NCBI GenBank assembly: GCA_017853815.1
Contig: JAFMIT010000062.1
Coordinates: 1 to 9,289, forward strand
Direction: 5' to 3'
Length of the DNA: 9,289 bases
DNA from: Actinomycetota bacterium
GTDB taxonomy: Bacteria; Actinomycetota; Actinomycetes; S36-B12; UBA5976
Both the position numbers and the translations under genes were made by a program. This document shows, one piece after another, positions 1-8,057 of the stretch. Under the pieces are notes generated by a model. It did no database searches. It had not been told where the DNA came from and saw only the letters and a program-made list of their open reading frames with translations. Positions within the stretch are counted from its first letter, which is position 1. Every line of letters starts with the position of its first letter.

Positions 1-217
1 TCAACGTCGGAGCCATGAGGCCGCCGAGGAGAAGTACGGCAGCCGCAGATGAGGTCACCTTGCGACGGGTGGTCCAACGTGAAACCGGAGGCAAGTGCGT
101 CGTGTCTGCTGACATCGCGCGCTCAATCATGTGATCGTGATGATGCGCTTCGCTTGGGGAAAGCGAGCGAGCCGGATCAGATTCGCGAAACTTGTTTTCG
201 AAATCTTCGAAGTTCAT
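1..217 (-). CDS. Partial single-pass membrane protein, possible anti-sigma/sigma-associated protein (3' end cut by window)
   Basis: The frame is open from an ATG at 217 down to the window edge, giving 72 complete codons. The start is well supported by a perfect AGGAGG six bases upstream. The visible part has a charged N-terminus (MNFEDFENKFRES), a His cluster HHHDH at residues 25-29, a basic stretch RRK at 51-53, and then a hydrophobic segment from about residue 54 (SSAAAVLLLGGLM) that looks like one transmembrane helix with the N-terminus inside. It lies 46 bp downstream of the ECF sigma gene on the same strand, so the two are probably cotranscribed. Genes in this position often encode membrane-bound partners that hold the sigma factor. 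No HxxxCxxC zinc anti-sigma motif is visible, and the extracytoplasmic part is missing, so the anti-sigma role is an inference. It could equally be a sigma-controlled membrane protein of unknown function. Confidence 0.75.
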   Translation of the reverse strand, partial: MNFEDFENKFRESDPARSLSPSEAHHHDHMIERAMSADTTHLPPVSRWTTRRKVTSSAAAVLLLGGLMAPTL

Positions 218-222
218 GACTG

Positions 223-228
223 CCTCCT
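223..228 (-). promoter_or_regulatory. Shine-Dalgarno site of the membrane protein gene
   Basis: AGGAGG on the minus strand, with five bases between it and the ATG at 217. It is the strongest ribosome binding site in the window and fixes the start of the truncated gene. Confidence 0.8.
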
Positions 229-263
229 AAAGGCGTGGTTCTGCTGCCATGGTGTGTTGCTGT

Positions 264-779
264 TTAAGAATCTTTCCCTGATTCGAGCAAAGACTTGATT
301 TTGGTGCGCGCCTTGTGTAGCCGCAGTGAGACGGCGTTGTCTGTCGATCCCAAGATCACAGCAATCTCATGCGGACCGAGACCTTCCCAGAGGCTCAACG
401 CCATAACTTCCTTTTCGCCCGGGGTGAGCACTGCGAATACCTCGCGCAAAGTTTCGTCTGCGATGAGCAGGGACTCGGCGGACGCGAGCACCAGCTCTTC
501 TTGGCGCAAGGTGTTGGTGATGCGCCGCCGCGTGTCGGTCTTGCGGATGTGGTTGGCGAGCAGATGACGCGCAATCTGAAGTAGCCACGCTGTTGTGGCT
601 GAGGTGTCATCGGGGGATGGGGCGGCTTCGCGTCGCTGCCACGCAATGATCCACACCTCGGCAGCAATGTCTTCAGGGTCTGAAATCGCGACATCGAGAC
701 CGCCGGAGCGTCGCCAGATAAACGAGCGCACTAAATCGGCATGCGTCCGCACAAGCTGTTCGAACTCTTGAGTCTCCAC
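264..779 (-). CDS. ECF-type RNA polymerase sigma factor (sigma-70 family)
   Basis: A 171-residue protein with the two-domain layout of extracytoplasmic-function sigma factors. Region 2 covers about residues 5-80 and includes DPEDIAAEVWIIAWQR (34-49), the usual core-binding helix, followed by TAWLLQIARHLLANHIRK (63-80). Region 4 covers about 110-165 with a helix-turn-helix: LTPGEKEVMALSLWEGLG, HEIAVILGSTDNAVSLRLHKAR. I chose the GTG at 779 (METQEFEQLV), where family members normally begin and where AGGGGTGGAG lies just upstream. The frame stays open to an ATG at 863, but that adds 28 residues unlike the family and would run over the start of the divergent Nudix gene. It directs core polymerase to a small regulon. 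The downstream membrane protein gene suggests control by an envelope signal. The ECF subgroup and the target promoter are not determined. Confidence 0.9.
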   Translation of the reverse strand: METQEFEQLVRTHADLVRSFIWRRSGGLDVAISDPEDIAAEVWIIAWQRREAAPSPDDTSATTAWLLQIARHLLANHIRKTDTRRRITNTLRQEELVLASAESLLIADETLREVFAVLTPGEKEVMALSLWEGLGPHEIAVILGSTDNAVSLRLHKARTKIKSLLESGKDS

Positions 780-783
780 GAAT

Positions 784-793
784 CTCCACCCCT
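784..793 (-). promoter_or_regulatory. Ribosome binding site deciding the sigma factor start
   Basis: Minus-strand AGGGGTGGAG precedes the GTG at 779. AGGGG is 9 bases away and GGAG is 4 bases away. It supports the GTG start over the upstream ATG at 863. Confidence 0.5.
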
Positions 794-804
794 GGTGATG
801 TGTA

Positions 805-841
805 TGGGTAGTGTTGCAGATGAAGTGAATCTTTCTACCCA
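805..841. repeat. 7-bp inverted repeat in the sigma/Nudix divergent region
   Basis: TGGGTAG at 805-811 is exactly mirrored by CTACCCA at 835-841 with 23 bp between the arms, about 30 bp centre to centre. It lies in the 82-bp region between the divergent sigma factor and Nudix starts, where a dimeric regulator could bind. A 7-bp match in a region of this size can also arise by chance, so the operator reading is tentative. Confidence 0.3.
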
Positions 842-849
842 ATTTGAGT

Positions 850-854
850 GAGGA
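850..854 (+). promoter_or_regulatory. Ribosome binding site of the Nudix gene
   Basis: GAGGA with 7 bases to the ATG at 862. It favours this ATG over the in-frame TTG at 844. Confidence 0.6.
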
Positions 855-861
855 ACTGGAC

Positions 862-1296
862 ATGACACAACGGATTGCAGTTGCTGCAGCCGTATTGGTG
901 CGGGGGAATGCGCCAGAGGCGGAGATCTTTACGGCTCGCCGGACTGAACCTCCTCACCTTGCGGGCGGCTGGGAATTCCCTGGCGGCAAAGTTGATGACG
1001 ACGACCCCAGCATTGAGTATGCGTGCCGGCGCGAGATTCGTGAGGAACTCGGGGTCGAAATCGATGTTCTCGCGCCGCTACCTGGCCCTTTGCCTGATGG
1101 CGCCTGGCCCATGGGCGAGGACTACGCACTCAACGTTTTTATCTGCCGGATACAAGGCGATGCCGAGCCACAATTGCTCGAACAGCATGACGACATGACC
1201 TGGGTATCGATCGACGACGCAGAGCGGGTTGCGTGGCTGCCTGTGGACTTGCCACCTTTGCGTGCGGCAATTGAGTGGGTTCGCTCACACCTCTGA
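862..1296 (+). CDS. Nudix hydrolase, MutT-like (nucleotide pool sanitation)
   Basis: A 144-residue protein of the small MutT-like Nudix class, which hydrolyses nucleoside diphosphate-linked substrates such as oxidised dNTPs. The Nudix helix is clear: GWEFPGGKV (36-44) and REIREELGV (57-65), with E61/E62 in the metal-binding positions. The loop before the helix is odd. Between G42 and R57 there is one residue more than the G-x5-E-x7-RE spacing, and the usual Glu is replaced in a run of four Asp (45-48). The C-terminal end (WLPVDLPPL) resembles actinobacterial MutT/CTP-pyrophosphohydrolase relatives. I chose the ATG at 862 because GAGGA (850-854) lies 7 bases upstream. A TTG at 844 would add six residues. 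It is divergent from the sigma gene and 48 bp upstream of typA. The exact substrate cannot be read from sequence. Confidence 0.88.
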   Translation: MTQRIAVAAAVLVRGNAPEAEIFTARRTEPPHLAGGWEFPGGKVDDDDPSIEYACRREIREELGVEIDVLAPLPGPLPDGAWPMGEDYALNVFICRIQGDAEPQLLEQHDDMTWVSIDDAERVAWLPVDLPPLRAAIEWVRSHL

Positions 1297-1332
1297 GGGA
1301 CGTAACTGGTCAGGGACTGAGATTTACGCGGG

Positions 1333-1338
1333 TAAACT
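1333..1338 (+). promoter_or_regulatory. Candidate -10 box for leaderless typA transcript
   Basis: TAAACT fits the TANNNT pattern of actinobacterial -10 boxes and ends 6 bases before the GTG of typA, which would place the transcript start at or very near the start codon. No Shine-Dalgarno sequence lies in the preceding 20 bases. No convincing -35 box is seen at 16-19 bp, so this remains a candidate. Confidence 0.4.
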
Positions 1339-1344
1339 TCCCAA

Positions 1345-3225
<1,881 letters not shown>

Positions 3226-3238
3226 CAAGCGCCTGTCA

Positions 3239-3244
3239 TAGGGT
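3239..3244 (+). promoter_or_regulatory. Weak -10 candidate for the solute-binding protein gene
   Basis: TAGGGT in the 54-bp gap after typA fits TANNNT and would give a leader of about 29 bases containing the TAGGAG ribosome binding site. No -35 match is evident, so cotranscription with typA is equally possible. Confidence 0.22.
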
Positions 3245-3264
3245 GCGCCTCGGAAATGAGTGCG

Positions 3265-3270
3265 TAGGAG
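3265..3270 (+). promoter_or_regulatory. Ribosome binding site of the solute-binding protein gene
   Basis: TAGGAG with 9 bases to the ATG at 3280. It supports this start, which also gives the shortest complete lipoprotein signal peptide. Confidence 0.6.
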
Positions 3271-3279
3271 TCCTGTTTC

Positions 3280-5001
3280 ATGGTGAGTTTCAACAAACTG
3301 GTAGTCGGCTGCGCTGTGCTCGCACTGGCACTAACAGGCTGCACTCAGAAGCCCGCTAGCGGCGGCACGTTGACATTCCTCACCGAGGATGCGCAGTTCG
3401 CTCACCTCGACCCGCAGCGCAATTACGTCGCAACGGACATGGCGTTCGCAGCTACCTATCTGCATCGCACGCTCACCATGTATGTCCCTGGTTCTGGGGT
3501 TGCGGGTACTGAACTTGCGGCCGACCTGGCTACAGATCTTGGAACGCCGTCAGCCGATGCCAAGACGTGGTCGTTCACTCTCCGCGAAGGCATTGCCTTC
3601 GAAGATGGATCAGCCATTACGTGTGCAGATGTGAAGTACGGCGTCTCACGTTCTTTTGCTACCGATGTCATCACAGGTGGACCTGACTACGCGTTGCGAT
3701 GGCTGGATATCCCACTGTCGTTGGATGGCGGCAGCGTTTATAAAGGTCCGTATAAGACGGCCAACAACGACACAGCCGCTTTCGACAAGGCGGTCGAGTG
3801 CTCAAGCGATGATCGGACAATCACGTTTCACTTGAACCGTCCTGTCGGCGACTTCAATCACATGGTCACAATGCTCGCGTTCTCGCCAGTTCCAGCGGAG
3901 CTGGACACTCAGGCCGATTACGACCAACACCCAATCTCGAGTGGTCCGTATGTGGTTTCTGAAAATGAGCCTGGTGTGCAGTTGGTGCTCGATCGCAATC
4001 CCAACTGGGATTCATCGCACGACAGCATTCGTCGGGCATTACCGGGACAGATTGTCGTCAAATACGGCAACACCTATCAGGACATGGAAGACGCGATTGT
4101 CGAAGACAGCGAACTTGGCAAGACCGCTGTCATGCTAGATCCAGTGGCCGCAGCCTCGACGGGCATCATCTTCAATCTCCAGCGCACGGCCGCTCGCCGC
4201 GTGAGTGGTGAAGATCCTTTTATTTCCTTTACGGCATTCAACGTCGCAAAGCTGTCCTGCTTACCAATTCGCCAAGCCATTTTCTATGCCTTGGATCGGC
4301 AGGCGCTCACGGCGCTCACTGGCACGCCTGAGTTTGTTGGCGATCTTGCAGATGGATTGCTTAAGCCATCCTTGTTCCCCGATTCATACGCCAAGATCAC
4401 TGGTTACGAGGACGCAAAGCCAGGCGGAAATCCAGCAAAAGCTCGCGAGCTTCTCAATCAGGCCAAGAGTGTTTGTCCGGCCGTGTACAAGCGAGCAACC
4501 GTCGATGGACTGACCTTCGACACCACGAACCTGCCAATTCATCAGGCAGGCGTCGCCATTTGGAGCGCATCACTCGCAAAAGCCGGAATCAAGCTTCGAG
4601 GCAACCTGATTCCGAAAGAGCAGTACTACGGCACGGTCTTTGATACGAAACTTCAGGGCGACTTGTCCCGCGCAGGCTGGGCACCGGACTGGCTTTCGCC
4701 GTCGACGGTCATCACGGACATTGCGGCAGACGGAAACTTCAATTTGGTACGAAACCAAGACGATCCGGCGTACAAGAAATTCTTGGTGCAGGTGCGAGAA
4801 GCCGAAGCGGACACCGATGCGACCTCGCGCTCGTCGAAGTGGCGAGCAATCAACCAGAGCGTCATGGACAACATGTGGGTACTGCCAGGTGTGTTCTCCA
4901 AGACTCAGTACATCTGGGGCAGCGGTGTCACTGGTGTCTCTGTCTGGACGCCTTACGGTTGTGTGAACTTCAACGACATCAATCTCACCAGCAACGCTTG
5001 A
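3280..5001 (+). CDS. ABC transporter solute-binding lipoprotein, family 5 (peptide/oligopeptide type)
   Basis: A 573-residue extracytoplasmic solute receptor of the SBP_bac_5 family. It begins with a lipoprotein signal peptide: K6, a hydrophobic core LVVGCAVLALAL, and lipobox LTGC at 18-21, so Cys21 would be lipidated. Family hallmarks follow: TWSFTLREGIAFEDG (96-110) and CADVKYGVSRSFA (115-127), the usual W-F-LR-G-F-DG and DV-Y--R pattern, then HPISSGPYVV (217-226), RNPNWD (239-244) and, near the end, QGDLSRAGWAPDWLSPS. C115 and C174 resemble a pair seen in related Streptomyces proteins and might form a disulfide. Binding proteins of this family take peptides, nickel or sugars; the overall look favours peptides. 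It is an orphan here, with no permease or ATPase gene alongside. The stop lies 8 bp from that of the convergent peptidase gene. Confidence 0.92.
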   Translation: MVSFNKLVVGCAVLALALTGCTQKPASGGTLTFLTEDAQFAHLDPQRNYVATDMAFAATYLHRTLTMYVPGSGVAGTELAADLATDLGTPSADAKTWSFTLREGIAFEDGSAITCADVKYGVSRSFATDVITGGPDYALRWLDIPLSLDGGSVYKGPYKTANNDTAAFDKAVECSSDDRTITFHLNRPVGDFNHMVTMLAFSPVPAELDTQADYDQHPISSGPYVVSENEPGVQLVLDRNPNWDSSHDSIRRALPGQIVVKYGNTYQDMEDAIVEDSELGKTAVMLDPVAAASTGIIFNLQRTAARRVSGEDPFISFTAFNVAKLSCLPIRQAIFYALDRQALTALTGTPEFVGDLADGLLKPSLFPDSYAKITGYEDAKPGGNPAKARELLNQAKSVCPAVYKRATVDGLTFDTTNLPIHQAGVAIWSASLAKAGIKLRGNLIPKEQYYGTVFDTKLQGDLSRAGWAPDWLSPSTVITDIAADGNFNLVRNQDDPAYKKFLVQVREAEADTDATSRSSKWRAINQSVMDNMWVLPGVFSKTQYIWGSGVTGVSVWTPYGCVNFNDINLTSNA

Positions 5002-5009
5002 GCTGCTGC

Positions 5010-7109
5010 TTAAAGATTCGACTTGAAGAAGTCGCGCATCATTAGCATCAAGTTTCGCGCTACTGCTACTTGTGGCGTCATGTGAGAAACGCCTGCTAGC
5101 GGGATGAAGCTGTGCGCTTTCCCTGCCGCCAACAGTGCACCAGACAGTTGGAGAGAGTTCGCAGCAAGCACATTGTCATCGGCGAGACCATGAATCAGCG
5201 TGAGTGGACGCGAAAGCTTGTGCGCCCGATGGCTCAGCGAAGACCTCTTGTATTCGGCGGCTTGATCTGCGGGATGACCGAGGTAACGTTCGGTGTACGC
5301 AGTGTCGTACAACACGAACTCTGTCACCGGCGCTCCTGCCCAGCCAGCCGCGTAAACATCTGGCCGATCCAGCACTGCTAGGGCACTGAGGAATCCGCCG
5401 AAGGACCAGCCTTCAATTCCAACTCGACTGCCGTCTAGGTCATCTGGGTATTTGGCGAGTAGCGCCTGAAGGCCAGCGACTTGGTCTTCGAGCACAGGAT
5501 CTGCGAGATTGCCGGCTACCGCTCGCTCCCACGCAGGGCCTTTTCCGGGCGTTCCTCGATTGTCGATCACGACAACTGCAAAACCCTGGTTCGCAAGCCA
5601 CTGGTTGCTCGCAAAACTCAGTTGGGAAGCCACCACTTCAGAGTGATGCGGTCCGCCATAAATCGATACGACCACTGGCAACTGATGCGACTTCGGAATG
5701 TGATTCTCGGGCCAGAGGATTGCGGTTGGTAACTGCGACTCCGTGACCGACTCAATGGTGACTCGGGCTTCTACCGCAGGGATGCCGGCATTGTTCTCGA
5801 TGGTCGCGATAGGTTGAAAGTTCTTGAGCACCGTGTAGGTAGGACGACGGAGATCCAGCGCATTTTGGACCAACACCGTGTACACGCCGCTTCGCAGTGC
5901 CGAGGCGTATCCATCAGATCTACTGACCTCTAACAGATTCCCGTCAGGATCGGCGTGCACAATCTGCAGTTCCCAAGGTTGGTTATAGGCCGCGACCGTG
6001 ACCCCGTGTGAATCAGTCGCGATCACACTCGCAACATGGCGTCGCCCAAAGTCGACTTCAGTTTCGCCAACCCACACCGCGCGATGATCATCAATCTCAG
6101 TGGTGGTCAGCAGGCGTCCGTCGCTGAGAAGGCGAGGTACTCCCACGCCACAATCCACCCAGCAACCGTCAGTCTTGTGCGAGACGAATTGCACTTCGTC
6201 ATCTCGCAATGTGTACGAGACCTCCGTGCGCTGGTCTCGTGAAAGCCACGTCATCAATGGCGTTTCTGCGTCCCACGTGACGTTGGCCAAATATTCAAGT
6301 GACTGGTGCGCTGGTCCGAGAGCGGTCATTGCGCCGGTTCCCAGGTCCACATGCACCAAGGAAACTTTGGAGTTCTTGGTTCCGGCCGCTGGGTAACGAT
6401 GTGGTCGGGGTTCTGCGTCGGGGAAAGTGGGGTCTGCAATCCATCTGATTTCAACAAATGTCTCGTCGTTTCGCTCGACCAAAACTTGGGCGCCATCGGG
6501 GGACCACCAGTGTCCGCGGTAGCGACCGAGCTCTTCCGACGCGATGAAGTCGGCGAGACCGTACGTGATGTGTTCACATTCGGCGGTGAGGTGAAAAACC
6601 TCTCGTCCATCAAGAATGTCGTAGACGTAGAAATCAGCACCAGCTGTGAAAGCAACGAGACTGCCCTGAGGATTGAGACGCGGATCAACCACCGCCTCGT
6701 AGCCAGTGATCTGCTCAGCAGAACCTGAAGCCACATCAACAATCCACAGTTGGCCCGACAGTGCGAAAGCGACAACTGTCATGGCATCGTCAGCAGAGAA
6801 CGACGTGATGCCAGCACCAGATTCGCGGAGACGTTCGCGACGAGCTCGCTCGGCAGGCGAGAGGTTTTCGGCATCACTCCACAGTGCTGCGGCGCGAACG
6901 ACGCACCGCTCGACTGGCGTGCTGTTGAGGTGCTCAACAACCCAGAGATCCAGCTGTGCAGAAGTTTCGGATTCACTGCGTACAAACCCCACGCGATGAC
7001 CCAACTCAGAGATCACAAAACTGCGCGGCGCACCTTTGCGAAACTGTCCCGTGAGAGCTGCGCGTTCTGGGAACGCATCATCAACAGTGCTGCAGTTGCA
7101 CGTTGCCAT
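5010..7109 (-). CDS. S9 family serine peptidase, dipeptidyl-peptidase IV type
   Basis: A 699-residue protein of the prolyl oligopeptidase clan. Residues 1 to about 450 form a beta-propeller, and the C-terminal part is an alpha/beta hydrolase. The catalytic triad is readable: Ser569 in GWSFGG, Asp644 in HGLADDNV and His676 in GVSHM. The pair E192-E193 in FIASEELGRYRGHWWSPDG matches the double-Glu motif that grips the free N-terminus of substrates in DPP-IV, so dipeptide release from peptide N-termini (often after Pro) is more likely than endopeptidase activity. No signal peptide or membrane anchor is present, so it is probably cytoplasmic. The start is ATG at 7109, with AGGTGG four bases upstream on the minus strand. 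It converges on the solute-binding protein gene and diverges from mshB. Breakdown of imported peptides is a reasonable inferred role. Confidence 0.93.
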   Translation of the reverse strand: MATCNCSTVDDAFPERAALTGQFRKGAPRSFVISELGHRVGFVRSESETSAQLDLWVVEHLNSTPVERCVVRAAALWSDAENLSPAERARRERLRESGAGITSFSADDAMTVVAFALSGQLWIVDVASGSAEQITGYEAVVDPRLNPQGSLVAFTAGADFYVYDILDGREVFHLTAECEHITYGLADFIASEELGRYRGHWWSPDGAQVLVERNDETFVEIRWIADPTFPDAEPRPHRYPAAGTKNSKVSLVHVDLGTGAMTALGPAHQSLEYLANVTWDAETPLMTWLSRDQRTEVSYTLRDDEVQFVSHKTDGCWVDCGVGVPRLLSDGRLLTTTEIDDHRAVWVGETEVDFGRRHVASVIATDSHGVTVAAYNQPWELQIVHADPDGNLLEVSRSDGYASALRSGVYTVLVQNALDLRRPTYTVLKNFQPIATIENNAGIPAVEARVTIESVTESQLPTAILWPENHIPKSHQLPVVVSIYGGPHHSEVVASQLSFASNQWLANQGFAVVVIDNRGTPGKGPAWERAVAGNLADPVLEDQVAGLQALLAKYPDDLDGSRVGIEGWSFGGFLSALAVLDRPDVYAAGWAGAPVTEFVLYDTAYTERYLGHPADQAAEYKRSSLSHRAHKLSRPLTLIHGLADDNVLAANSLQLSGALLAAGKAHSFIPLAGVSHMTPQVAVARNLMLMMRDFFKSNL

Positions 7110-7137
7110 GTGACCACCTTGTCATGTCTGGAACATC

Positions 7138-7150
7138 TAGGCTGAGCCTA
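7138..7150. promoter_or_regulatory. Perfect 13-bp palindrome; possible two-way -10 element
   Basis: TAGGCTGAGCCTA is a perfect inverted repeat (6-bp arms, one central base) in the 40-bp region between the divergent peptidase and mshB starts. Each arm reads TAGGCT, which fits TANNNT, on its own strand. On plus, the hexamer at 7138-7143 ends 6 bases before the mshB ATG, as expected for a leaderless transcript. On minus, the hexamer at 7150-7145 would give a peptidase leader of about 29 bases containing its AGGTGG site. Neither direction has a convincing -35 box. A repressor operator is the alternative reading. Confidence 0.45.
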
Positions 7151-8022
7151 TGACCGCTGACCGCCGCATGCTCTTCGTCCATGCTCATCCTGATGATGAA
7201 ACGATCTCTAATGGCGCCACGATGGCCAAGTACGTCGCTGAAGGTGCTCAGGTCACGCTCGTCACGTGTACCGCGGGCGAAGAAGGCGAGGTCATTGTTG
7301 AAGACCTGGCTCATGTCGCTTCGGCGCACGAAGATCGGCTGGCCGAGGTCCGCGAAGTCGAACTCGCAAACGCCATGACCAAACTCGGAGTGACCGACCA
7401 CCGCTTCCTAGGTGGCTTCGGCCGTTACCGTGACTCGGGGATGATGGGCACGCCTCAGAACGAGAACCCGCAGAGCTTTTGGCAAGCCGATCTGCTCGAG
7501 GCGGCGACGGAACTCGTTGCTGTGATTCGCGAAATTCGCCCACAAGTGCTCGTGACCTACGACCAGTTCGGTGGCTACGGTCACCCTGACCACATCAAGG
7601 CCCATCGGGTCGCGATGTACGCGAGCATCCTGGCGGCCGCCGACGGTTTCCGTTCGGATCTCGGGGAGGCCTGGTCCATTGCCAAGGTTTACTGGAACGC
7701 GAACCCTCGCGGCCTGTTTGAGCGTGGGATGGCCGCGATTGCAGCGATGGATCTACCTTTCGAAATGCCCCCTATGAACGCAGAAGAATTCCAGTTCCTG
7801 TGTGATGACGACATCGTGACTACCGAAATCGATGGCAATGCATACGTCGATGCCAAACTCGATGCACTGCGCGAACATCGGACCCAACTCAATGTCGATG
7901 CAGGTTTCTTTGCGGCCATGCAGTTGATGAAGGACGATGCCTATGGGCGAGAGTTCTACCGGCTCCTTGGCCGCAAGGGTGACGCGGAAAACCGCGAAAC
8001 CGACCTTTTTGCTGGGATTTAG
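7150..8022 (+). CDS. mshB: MshB, N-acetyl-GlcN-Ins deacetylase (mycothiol biosynthesis)
   Basis: A 290-residue zinc deacetylase of the LmbE/PIG-L family. It removes acetate from 1-O-(2-acetamido-2-deoxy-glucopyranosyl)-myo-inositol, the second enzymatic step towards mycothiol, in the cytoplasm. The N-terminal motif HAHPDDE (11-17) gives zinc ligands H13 and D16 and general base D15. YGHPDH (143-148) gives H148 as third ligand and H145 as active-site His. Y143 aligns with the catalytic Tyr of the Mycobacterium tuberculosis enzyme, with numbering shifted by one. Segments NGAT.AKY, VTCTAGEEGEV, FLGGFGRYRDSGMMGT and the end ETDLFAGI match MshB rather than the paralogous mycothiol conjugate amidase. 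The start is ATG at 7150, since the family starts about 10 residues before HPDDE. There is no real Shine-Dalgarno, only an AGG, so a leaderless transcript is likely. Confidence 0.95.
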   Translation: MTADRRMLFVHAHPDDETISNGATMAKYVAEGAQVTLVTCTAGEEGEVIVEDLAHVASAHEDRLAEVREVELANAMTKLGVTDHRFLGGFGRYRDSGMMGTPQNENPQSFWQADLLEAATELVAVIREIRPQVLVTYDQFGGYGHPDHIKAHRVAMYASILAAADGFRSDLGEAWSIAKVYWNANPRGLFERGMAAIAAMDLPFEMPPMNAEEFQFLCDDDIVTTEIDGNAYVDAKLDALREHRTQLNVDAGFFAAMQLMKDDAYGREFYRLLGRKGDAENRETDLFAGI

Positions 8023-8041
8023 TTTCCGCGCCGCGGCACAC

Positions 8042-8047
8042 TAAAGT
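8042..8047 (+). promoter_or_regulatory. Candidate -10 box for the VanW-like gene
   Basis: TAAAGT in the 35-bp gap after mshB fits TANNNT and ends 10 bases before the ATG at 8058. No Shine-Dalgarno sequence is present, so a very short leader or leaderless transcript is possible. No good -35 box is seen, and read-through from mshB is an alternative. Confidence 0.3.
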
Positions 8048-8057
8048 CTGACTGCTT

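Noticed and set aside
780..863. Longer sigma factor beginning at ATG 863 (28 extra residues)
   Set aside because: The extra residues do not resemble ECF N-termini and would overlap the divergent Nudix start; GTG 779 has a ribosome binding site and the expected family start.
264..1344. A dedicated new stress or defence system formed by sigma factor, Nudix, TypA and MshB
   Set aside because: All are common actinobacterial housekeeping or regulatory families in separate transcription units; adjacency alone does not support a new system.
6326..6775. Overlapping frames inside the S9 peptidase gene
   Set aside because: The 699-residue peptidase frame is continuous with all catalytic motifs; the other frames show no family features.
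7119..7124. TTGTCA as the -35 box of mshB
   Set aside because: The spacer to the TAGGCT hexamer is only 13 bp, too short for a normal housekeeping promoter.
8026..8036. CCGCG-C-CGCGG palindrome after mshB as a terminator
   Set aside because: The hairpin could only be a 4-bp stem with a 3-base loop, and no T-run follows; it is too weak to call an intrinsic terminator.
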